Below are positions 1 to 7,500 of a stretch of DNA of 64,000 nucleotides, one piece after another. The stretch is from assembly GCA_039939375.1 (NCBI GenBank), contig JBDVJO010000001.1, positions 124,001-188,000 of the forward strand, read 5' to 3'. This stretch comes from Paracrocinitomix sp039939375 (GTDB lineage Bacteria > Bacteroidota > Bacteroidia > Flavobacteriales_D > Crocinitomicaceae). Position numbers and translations under genes: made by a program. Under the pieces are notes generated by a model. The model was not told where the DNA came from, did not search any database, and saw only the letters and a list, made by a program, of their open reading frames with translations. Each line of letters opens with the position of its first letter. Within the stretch, counting starts at the first letter, position 1.

Positions 1-1
1 A

Positions 2-1831
2 TACACCGATAGCTTAAACTTTAATTTGCTGTTTTCTGGGCGGTTAACTGCAATGCCCTACGGAAATCACATTACGGAATTAGACTCTATCATATTTTTA
101 GCTCAGTTCAGGCTTAATTCTGAAGTTGAGGAAGATAATTGGTATAGCTGGACATTTGAACATATTAAATTTCTTATTGATTCCAATGAAAAATTTAAGT
201 CGACAGATGCATACGTGAAAAGATTTGAACATGACTTACCAGTTGAACTAGAAATAATAAGGAATCAACAAGGTAATGGTAAAACCAAGCTCAAAAATGC
301 ACTTCCCTTACTCAGAAAAATAAGGGAAAATGTTAAAAAGGACTACATGAAAAATGTAGTTAGATTAACATTAGAATCGATTGTTTGTGATAAGCACACA
401 CCCAAATTTCATATCCAATCTTTCGAATATCTATCAAAACTGGCTTTTGCCGAATTTTATTCCTCTGGATATAGTAAAGAGGAGATAGGCCTATTTGTGA
501 GTCGGATGCTGAAAAAATCATATGGGATAAATGAAGACGGAAGTATATGGGTACATAGTGCTCTTAAACCTGAACTTATAGTAAAATTGAAGGAACACAA
601 TTCTAAGCCAATTGAATTTGATCAAAATCTATATGATGAAATAAAAAACTACTTCGATAATAGAAACATAAAGCAACAGGTGGAAGGGTTTTATAACTTT
701 TCAATGTATCCAAAGTCTGAATTTAGTTTTTTGTTTAGACTAGATAATCTTCTCATAGATAAAGGTTGTCTTAACTTCTATGGGTTGAAAATCTTTAGTC
801 ATAAATATATGCAAGAAACATATGGAGATCAAGTCCTTTCAAAATTCAATTTATTTAATACTCATGATCGAAAGTATAGTTCTTCTTATGTGAAAATCGC
901 CGTTAATGGTTTTTCCCATTCTACTGTCATTAGCAAAGCAATAAATCAATTGAATGAAAAACTAAATTTATTAAGACTACATATTAATGAGTATTTTGAG
1001 CTTAACACTGTTACCTGTATTTGTGATTTTTCCGAGGACAATTTTGACGGAGTTAACAGCAGAGAAAAGTTAATATCCAAACCTAGTCGAATTGTTGAAT
1101 TTCAATTGAATCAACTAGGACAGCTAAAAAATCAATATAGTTTTTCAGGTCATTCCGAATATTTCGAAATGATTGATGGAATACTTGCTCAGGCTTGGGT
1201 TGAAAACAATGAACATGAGGCCTTATCCAGTTACTGGAAAGCATGTGACATTCTATCCAACGGAATACCAAAAAGTATTTTAAATCAAAGACCATGGTAT
1301 TCGTTAGCAAGAGATGTAAAAGTAATGGCACTTTTGGCTGCGCATTTTGATAAGTCTAATTTTCAACATTACATGAAAGGCTGGGCCGAAGATATTATTC
1401 ATAATGACCTTTTCAATACCGGTGGTAAAGCCTTGAAAAAAGAAAAAATTCCTTTTTATAAAGCAAGACGCAACCAGAGATTTTTACCACTTCCTAAGTT
1501 ATATTCTGATGTTGAACATCCTTACATAAAATATAAAATGCGTGAGGCAATTTATTATCAAAAAAACATTTCATTCAGAATGAGATTTGAGCATTATGCC
1601 AGATTTTTCTTGATTCTTTGGGCATGTAGAAACTCAAATGAACATTTCAATGAAAAAGACGCTATTGTTTCAAGAAATCTTAAACATTATACACATTTCG
1701 TGATATATGAAATTCGAACTGGAATTTTACTTGAACTTCGAGACAAGAAAAAGAACCAAAAGAAAACGCCTAAAGAGTTAATAAAAGAAATTGTTGTTTC
1801 AGGATTGAATAAACTACCAATAAGACCATAG
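2..1831 (+). CDS. HEPN-like domain protein, 5' end outside window
   Basis: A reading frame stays open to the left edge, so the gene is cut at its 5' end; a TTG at 26 is an unlikely true start. About 609 residues are visible. I recognise no family over most of the length. Near the C-terminus, at residues 535-540 counted from the TTG, there is an R-N-S-N-E-H motif inside a helical segment (preceded by RFFLILWAC). This fits the Rx4-6H signature of HEPN RNase domains, including the ApeA-type C-terminal domains found in anti-phage proteins. The next genes are a mobile-element module on the opposite strand, which is a common place for defence genes. The motif is seen directly; the nuclease or defence role is inference. 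It could also be an unrelated helical protein with a chance R/H pair. Confidence 0.5.
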   Translation, partial: YTDSLNFNLLFSGRLTAMPYGNHITELDSIIFLAQFRLNSEVEEDNWYSWTFEHIKFLIDSNEKFKSTDAYVKRFEHDLPVELEIIRNQQGNGKTKLKNALPLLRKIRENVKKDYMKNVVRLTLESIVCDKHTPKFHIQSFEYLSKLAFAEFYSSGYSKEEIGLFVSRMLKKSYGINEDGSIWVHSALKPELIVKLKEHNSKPIEFDQNLYDEIKNYFDNRNIKQQVEGFYNFSMYPKSEFSFLFRLDNLLIDKGCLNFYGLKIFSHKYMQETYGDQVLSKFNLFNTHDRKYSSSYVKIAVNGFSHSTVISKAINQLNEKLNLLRLHINEYFELNTVTCICDFSEDNFDGVNSREKLISKPSRIVEFQLNQLGQLKNQYSFSGHSEYFEMIDGILAQAWVENNEHEALSSYWKACDILSNGIPKSILNQRPWYSLARDVKVMALLAAHFDKSNFQHYMKGWAEDIIHNDLFNTGGKALKKEKIPFYKARRNQRFLPLPKLYSDVEHPYIKYKMREAIYYQKNISFRMRFEHYARFFLILWACRNSNEHFNEKDAIVSRNLKHYTHFVIYEIRTGILLELRDKKKNQKKTPKELIKEIVVSGLNKLPIRP

Positions 1832-1879
1832 ATGATAACTTATTCAATTGAAATCGGATTTAGCCTACAAAATTAGAAA

Positions 1880-2527
1880 TCACCTCCTCTTATCACCAAC
1901 TTCCCGATCAAACGAAATCAAATTGAACAACTCACGCATTCTCGACCTAACTCTATTACCATAAAGCTTTTCTAATTCTTCTGCGTTGAGGTTGGTTGTT
2001 GCATGCGTCACCGTACCGTCAATTAAATTCAAATCATAGCGTTGTAGTAATATTTCTGAAATGGTATTGCACTCAGTGCCGTAATATTTCATGTTGTTTT
2101 CTATACCTAAATCATCAAAGCAATAAATACGTTTTGGAGTTTTGCCATATTTGAGAATGACTGAGTAACCGAATTGATTGAACTCTGCAGCAATTTCTCT
2201 GGTTGATTTTACTGCATATGAATTTGGAAAGGCAAACTTTTTCATCAAGTGCATTAAAGATGTTTTACCGCAACCTACCGGACCATTTAATAAAATTCCT
2301 TTGTCTAATTCAAGCCCCTGCTTTTTGCAGTTTTCTTCATCACCTATAAAGTAGATAAAGAGCTTGTAAATGATTTCACGATCACTTTCTTGAAGTTTGA
2401 ATTTTGGACCAAATTTTTCACGGCCTAAAAACTCCAAGTAAGCCCAAGATTTTTTGAAATCATAAAGGCGGTAATTATTTACGATTTTGAAAGGTGGTTC
2501 TATTTTAGGTTTTACTGATTCTTTCAT
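1880..2527 (-). CDS. DnaC/IstB-like AAA+ ATPase of a mobile element
   Basis: This looks like a helicase-loader type AAA+ ATPase. It has a Walker A motif GPVGCGKT (residues 82-89 from the start chosen here) and a Walker B IYCFDD (134-139), in a protein of about 215 residues. That is short, like DnaC and the ATPases carried by Bacteroidota integrative elements. I chose the ATG at 2527, two bases after the stop of the upstream gene, rather than the ATG at 2560, which would force a 32-base overlap; both are in frame. With the replication-type protein upstream (2529-3245) it probably loads helicase at the element's origin. The ATPase fold is clear from the motifs; the exact partner is inference. 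Confidence 0.75.
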   Translation of the reverse strand: MKESVKPKIEPPFKIVNNYRLYDFKKSWAYLEFLGREKFGPKFKLQESDREIIYKLFIYFIGDEENCKKQGLELDKGILLNGPVGCGKTSLMHLMKKFAFPNSYAVKSTREIAAEFNQFGYSVILKYGKTPKRIYCFDDLGIENNMKYYGTECNTISEILLQRYDLNLIDGTVTHATTNLNAEELEKLYGNRVRSRMRELFNLISFDREVGDKRR

Positions 2528-2528
2528 C

Positions 2529-3245
2529 TTACAATGGCGTTGCATATTCTTTATCATCATTGGTATGTAATCGATTTTTTGCTCCGTTATCAGAGCTGTT
2601 GAATTTTGCGGAACGTTTGAGCCAATTTTTTGCGGCAGCTTGCCAATTTTTCATTTTTGCTTTTCCACCAACTAACCAGCCATTTGATTCAAAGTAATTG
2701 TGGAAATTTTCTGCTTCACTTACTGTACTTTTTAAATCAATAAAAAACTCTTTTACTTCATCAAGAGAGGGGGGAGTAAAATATGTCCTTCGACTTGCCG
2801 AACTTTCAGTTCGAGTCTCAGTCTTCGAAAGCAGTGCTTTCTCTTGTTTATACTGTTTATAAGGTTTCTTATAGTTTAATGAAGGTCGCACTGCTATTAC
2901 AGCACCTTTATCAGTACCCTTATCACTACCTTTACCAGTACTATTATCAAAATTGTACAGGTTCACCAAGCTACCTCTTGCCGGATTATAGGAAGGTTTG
3001 TATTCTATATAACCCCAGTTATCTAGCTGCTTTAAACACTTAGTATAAGTGTTGGCCGATCCTATTTTGCAGGCGAGCATTAGCTCGGACCTGCAAATAG
3101 AAATAGGATTCTTGAACTTAGCCAAGTTCCATTGATGAAACATAGCATAGTACAAACTGATGTGATGAGGCGTTAGCCGATCATCACAACAGATTCTGTC
3201 TGCCCATGATTCAAGGTGTTTGATATAGTTTACTGATTGTTTCAA
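2529..3245 (-). CDS. Replication-initiation-like protein of a mobile element
   Basis: A 238-residue basic protein. The N-terminal part (about 25-110) looks like a winged-helix replication domain, with the stretch HISLYYAMFHQWN and a later cluster predicted to bind DNA. The middle (about 110-155) is low complexity and rich in K, S and T. The C-terminus (about 160-215) carries an F-x-x-YFESNGW...KMKNWQAAAKNWLKR block, also seen at the C-terminal end of phage and ICE replication proteins of the DnaD/O type. It lies directly upstream of the DnaC-like ATPase, which supports an initiator and loader pair. It overlaps the next upstream gene (3242-3502) by 4 bases, so the module is one operon. No specific family name can be given with certainty. 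Confidence 0.6.
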   Translation of the reverse strand: MKQSVNYIKHLESWADRICCDDRLTPHHISLYYAMFHQWNLAKFKNPISICRSELMLACKIGSANTYTKCLKQLDNWGYIEYKPSYNPARGSLVNLYNFDNSTGKGSDKGTDKGAVIAVRPSLNYKKPYKQYKQEKALLSKTETRTESSASRRTYFTPPSLDEVKEFFIDLKSTVSEAENFHNYFESNGWLVGGKAKMKNWQAAAKNWLKRSAKFNSSDNGAKNRLHTNDDKEYATPL

Positions 3246-3502
3246 GCAGATTTTCTATTACAGCAAATACAATAAAATGGGCGGTAGTTCTTCTCTAGAA
3301 GCTTATCTACATCCTCTCTTTTGAAGTAGATTTTCCCATTGACTTTACTGTAAGGAAGAGCGCCACTTTTTCGCAAGCGTAAAAGTGTTTTATAGCTCAT
3401 CCCAAGTGCATGACTGACTTCTAATCCGTTCATCCATTCGGTTCTAATATTGAATACGTTATCTAAGTTTTCAGTTGATTTAATTCTGCAGTGTTTTGTC
3501 AT
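3242..3502 (-). CDS. Excisionase-like helix-turn-helix protein
   Basis: An 86-residue protein with a MerR/excisionase-type helix-turn-helix at about residues 24-70: EVSHALGMSYKTLLRLRKSG, then a PYSKVNGKIYFKREDVDKLL wing. This is the domain-17 arrangement found in Bacteroidota mobile elements, where such proteins regulate excision or the adjacent replication genes. The last residues contain a small CxxC-type cluster (CICC). It is the second of two similar HTH genes in tandem; the pair shares the P-Y-S-K-V-[NG]-G wing, suggesting old duplication. DNA binding is well supported; the exact role (excision or regulation) is inferred from context. Confidence 0.7.
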   Translation of the reverse strand: MTKHCRIKSTENLDNVFNIRTEWMNGLEVSHALGMSYKTLLRLRKSGALPYSKVNGKIYFKREDVDKLLEKNYRPFYCICCNRKSA

Positions 3503-3514
3503 AATGCTTTCGGT

Positions 3515-3820
3515 TTATTGGTTAGTAATTGATTGATTTCGATTTCTCATGTTTTGCTCCAGAATATTTTGGATATCTACCTTTTTATAGAATAGCACAC
3601 CACCAACTTTTGAATAAGGGATGGTTCCGTTTACCCGAAGGTTTTGCAAAGTGCCTGGTGAAATACCTAGTAGTCTTTGTACCTGATGAGATTTAATCCA
3701 CTCTTCTTCTTTTTGAACTTGAGTGGCACCTTCTTTTTTGTCCAAGTACTCTTTAATGTCTGCAAGTAATTCCCATTTGAATTGTTCTAAATCATCTGGG
3801 GTAATAATGTTTGTTGCCAT
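3515..3820 (-). CDS. Excisionase-like helix-turn-helix protein
   Basis: A 101-residue protein and the first gene of the minus-strand mobile-element operon. Residues 1-40 form an acidic/basic helical lead. The HTH lies at about 44-90, with VQRLLGISPGTLQNLRVNG followed by TIPYSKVGGVLFYKKVDIQNIL. The wing matches that of the neighbouring 86-residue protein. Proteins like this sit next to integrase and replication genes in Bacteroidota integrative elements. No integrase is in the window; it may lie to the left. The family assignment is good; the function in excision or control is inference. Confidence 0.7.
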   Translation of the reverse strand: MATNIITPDDLEQFKWELLADIKEYLDKKEGATQVQKEEEWIKSHQVQRLLGISPGTLQNLRVNGTIPYSKVGGVLFYKKVDIQNILEQNMRNRNQSITNQ

Positions 3821-3998
3821 ATCATTTTGTTTTTAATGTTCTGGACAAAATTGCGGCTGTTTGATTTGAGTTTTTGCCAAGTTGGGTGCATCTTGGGAGT
3901 TTTTTATTTTCTAACACGCTCATCATAATGGAGTTAATAAGTAGTTAAAACCAGTTTTTAAAATTGAAGAACTTCTCAAAAATTTATACCTTTGATTT
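3821..3998. other. Divergent intergenic region, mobile module / metal cluster
   Basis: This AT-rich gap separates the minus-strand mobile-element operon from the plus-strand metal operon. Apart from the plus-strand promoter at 3987-3994 I see no clear operator or hairpin. For the minus-strand operon the best -7 candidate, CAATTTTG, has one mismatch to TAnnTTTG. Confidence 0.5.
3964..3994 (+). promoter_or_regulatory. Bacteroidota-type promoter of the efflux operon
   Basis: An exact -7 box TACCTTTG (3987-3994; consensus TAnnTTTG) lies about 20 bases after a TTG (3964-3966) in the -33 position. Transcription should begin near 4000, at or next to the GTG start of the His-rich gene, so its message may be nearly leaderless. 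Confidence 0.6.
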
Positions 3999-4493
3999 GT
4001 GAAGGCATTGAAACCTATCATATCAATTACATTACTGTTTGCTTACTTATTAAGCTTCGGGCACACACTTACGCCTCATTGTGAGAGTAATTGTGATGGT
4101 GCTGAAGTGACTAATCATGTGCACCAACATGAACATCATCATGGAATAGAAGAAACTAATCTAGAACATGATGACCATGTTGCGCATGGTGATCATTATG
4201 ATGAAGGTTGGATAGATTATTTGGCTTGTCTTTTCAGTGATGTTGAACATCATGATAATTCATGCCACACGGACCTTTTACTGGAGCAAGAAAATGTTCA
4301 ATTCAAGAATTCAAAAAGTGTAGACGCGGATAAAATTCAAACTCCTGCATTTGCAATTTTTGTTTCTCATGAGCTTATCAGTGAAAAATTAGTAGCTGCC
4401 TCAATTCTAGTTAATGGCCCGCCTTTGGATTTTGAAAGGCAATGCTATTTATCTTCTTTTTCCCTTAGAGGACCTCCATTTTATTCTTGTTAA
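3999..4493 (+). CDS. Secreted His-rich metal-binding protein
   Basis: A 164-residue protein starting at GTG. It has an N-terminal hydrophobic signal segment (about 6-22), two early Cys (28 and 32), then a dense His/Asp/Glu region (about 40-68, with HxHEHHH and HDDHVAHGDH) and a second small cluster DVEHHDNSCH (81-90). Such regions bind Zn, Cu, Ni or Co. It heads the efflux operon, 103 bases before the CzcA-TolC fusion, so a periplasmic metal buffer or delivery role is likely. No enzymatic domain is visible. In Bacteroidota, small proteins of this type commonly precede CzcA; I know no gene name. If transcription starts near 4000 the start codon may be read from a leaderless message, or a start further in may be used. 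Confidence 0.65.
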   Translation: MKALKPIISITLLFAYLLSFGHTLTPHCESNCDGAEVTNHVHQHEHHHGIEETNLEHDDHVAHGDHYDEGWIDYLACLFSDVEHHDNSCHTDLLLEQENVQFKNSKSVDADKIQTPAFAIFVSHELISEKLVAASILVNGPPLDFERQCYLSSFSLRGPPFYSC

Positions 4494-4517
4494 GAGTTCA
4501 AACCGAATTCTTTTTGA

Positions 4518-4541
4518 ACTCAATGTTGATCAACATTGAGT
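4518..4541. promoter_or_regulatory. 24-bp perfect palindrome upstream of czcA
   Basis: A perfect 12+12 inverted repeat centred on TTGATCAA lies between the His-rich gene (stop at 4493) and the pump start at 4597. The outermost A/T pair is complementary and symmetry breaks beyond it. There is no run of T after it, so it is not a typical intrinsic terminator. It could be an operator for a dimeric metal regulator, or an mRNA hairpin that sets the relative expression of the two genes. Confidence 0.6.
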
Positions 4542-4596
4542 ATTAGTTTGTTTCCTGCATTTACTGTGGGATCATGTGAAACAAGAATAAAATTTT

Positions 4597-7500
4597 ATGA
4601 TCAATCAAATAATTAATTTTTCAATAAAAAATAAGTTATTAATCGGCCTCATGACGGTCGCTTTAATAGCCGGTGGTATTTGGAGTATATCCAAAGTGCC
4701 GCTAGATGCCGTGCCAGATATTACCAATAATCAGGTACAGGTTATCACACAGGCTCCCAATTTGGGAACTGAAGATATTGAGCAATTCGTCACCTATCCG
4801 GTGGAAATCGCCATGTCTAATTTGCCAGGGGTTGTAGAAATCAGATCTGTATCAAGATTTGGATTATCTGTAGTAACCATTGTTTTTGAGGATGATATGG
4901 GAACTTATTTGCCACGGCAATTAGTATCCGAAAAACTCACAGAAGTAAAAAACGATATCCCTTCAGATTTTGGAGAGCCTGAAATGGGGCCGATATCAAC
5001 GGGATTAGGTGAAATCTATCAATATACCCTAGAAGTAGATGAGGAGCATAAAAATGACTACTCACCAGCCGATTTAAGAACTATGCAAGATTGGATAGTG
5101 AAACGGCAAATGTCAATGGTACCGGGTGTGGTTGAAGTCAATGCCTTTGGTGGAGATGTGAAACAATACGAAGTAGCTGTTGACCCTGATAAGTTGAGAA
5201 GAATGGATGTCACCATGATTGAAGTTTTTGCTGCTTTAGAAGCCAACAATCAGAATACCGGTGGAGCGTACATTGAAAAAGATCACTATGCCAATTTTAT
5301 TAGAGGCGAGGGTTTAGCGAGAACTATTGAAGACCTAGAGCATGTTGTTATCAAGAACGTCAATGGCATTCCTATTACCATAAAAGATGTGGCTGATGTT
5401 CAATTTGGTAAGGCTGTTAAATATGGTGCGTTTACTAAAGATGGAGAAGGTGAAGCTGTTGGTGGAATGATACTTATGTTAAAAGGCGCTAACTCTAATG
5501 ACGTTATTTCTGCAGTTAAAGAACGGGTAGAAGAAATTCAAAAATCATTACCTGAGGGTGTCAGAATCGAACCATTCTTAGATAGAAGTGATTTGATAGC
5601 AAAAACAACCGGCACAGTAAGTCAAAACTTGATTGAAGGAGCCTTAATCGTAATTTTTGTTTTAGTCTTTTTACTAGGAAATTGGAGAGGTGGATTAATT
5701 GTGGCTTCAACTATTCCGTTATCACTACTCTTTGCTTTTATACTAATGAATGTTTTTGGTGTATGGGCAAACCTCATGAGCCTAGGAGCTATTGATTTTG
5801 GGATCATTGTAGATGGTGCCGTTATTATAGTTGAAGGAACCGTCTTTTTACTGTATCAAAAGCTCCTTAAAGGAGGTCAAATTAAAGGTGAAGAGCGAGA
5901 CGAAATTGCTGAAAAATCTGCCAGTAAAATGATGAATTCAGCTTTCTTCGGTCAGCTGATAATTCTCATAGTATTTATTCCAATTCTTGCTTTACAAGGA
6001 GTTGAAGGAAAGATGTTTCAACCTATGGCGCTCACATTCATGTTTGCCATGATTGGTGTGATGATTTTATGTCTCACTTATGTACCTATGATGTCAGCTT
6101 GGTTTTTAAGGGCTGGTAGTAAGAAAAAATCATGGGGTGATAAAGTAGTAGAGTTCCTTGAAAGGATTTATGAAAAGGCACTAGGTGGTGTTTTGAAAGT
6201 TGGAAAATGGGTTGTTTTAGGAGCGGTCGGACTATTAGTTTTTGCAGTTCTAACTTTCAGTAAAATGGGAGGTGAATTTATACCTCAACTAGATGAAGGT
6301 GATCTTGCTTTTCATGCGATTCTAAAGCCGGGCTCTTCTTTGACTGAGACAATTGAAACCACAACAAAAATTGAGGGAATCGTTAAAGATGAGTTTCCAG
6401 AAGTTGCACATATCTACAGTAGAATTGGAGTTGCAGACGTACCTACTGATCCCATGCCTATGGATATCGCAGACGTTTTTGTAATTCTCCATCCCGAAGA
6501 TGAATGGGAATCAGGTATTTCGAAATCAAAACTCATCACCAAGATGAAAGAAAGATTAGAAGAAGTGCCTGGAGTCAATTATGAATTTACACAACCCATT
6601 GAAATGCGTTTTAATGAGTTGATTACAGGAGTACGTGAAGATGTAGCCATCAAATTATATGGTGATGATTTGGATATTCTAGCTCAAAAAGTGGCCGAAA
6701 TTGAACAGCTTATCGCGGGGATTGATGGTATTGGAGATATGAAGTCAGAAGCTACAAGCGGATTACCTCAAATCACTGTTCATTATAAAAGAGCAAAAGT
6801 TGCCCAGTACGGCTTGCAAATCAATGAGCTGAACAGCTTAATTCAAACCGCGTTTGCTGGTGGAACGGCCGGGGTGATTTTTGAGGGAGAAAAGCGATTT
6901 GATTTGGTGGTGCGGTTAGATGAAGAGCACAGAACAAGTATTGATGATATCAAAAACTTGTATGTCATGACTTCTAACGGATCTCAAATTCCAATGAAAG
7001 AAGTTGCCGACATCAGTTATCAGTCTGGACCAATGCAAATAAGCCGTGACAACACAAATAGACGGTCTTATGTGGGTATCAATGTTAGAGGAAGAGATGT
7101 CAAATCTTTAGTGGAAGAAATTAAAGCGACATTGGACGCCGAATTAGAGTTGCCACCAGGATACTATATTAGATATGGTGGAGCATTTGAAAACTTAGAA
7201 AGAGCAAGTAATAGGCTTAAAGTAGTGGTTCCAATTGCTCTGGCTTTAATCTTCATCTTAATCTTGTTTGCATTGAAATCATTCAAACAATCTCTCATGA
7301 TTTATATGGCTATACCACTTGCAGCTATCGGAGGTGTTTTCTTTTTGTGGATGAGAGGAATGCCATTTAGTATATCAGCTGGAGTAGGGTTTATTGTCTT
7401 ATTCGGAGTTGCAGTGTTAAATGGTTTGGTTTTGATCAGTGGTTGGAATGAGCTCAAAGATGAGGGGGTTGAAGATTTAGATGAACGAATTAGACTCGGA

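Larger units (their letters stand above)
1880..3820 (-). mobile_element. Core module of a probable integrative element
   Basis: Four minus-strand genes in tight operon order (two excisionase-like HTH proteins, a replication-type protein and a DnaC-like ATPase) match the replication and excision module of Bacteroidota integrative or mobilizable elements. No integrase, relaxase, attachment repeat or terminal inverted repeat can be identified inside the window, so the borders are unknown and the module may be a remnant. Its position between a HEPN-like protein and metal-resistance operons fits an element carrying cargo. Confidence 0.5.

Noticed and set aside
2783..3043. 86-residue plus-strand frame inside the replication-type gene
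   Set aside because: It is antisense to a gene with clear domain signals and is a Tyr/Leu-rich shadow frame without a signal peptide or motif.
4518..4541. Palindrome read as an intrinsic terminator
   Set aside because: There is no T run after it and the downstream genes continue the same operon.
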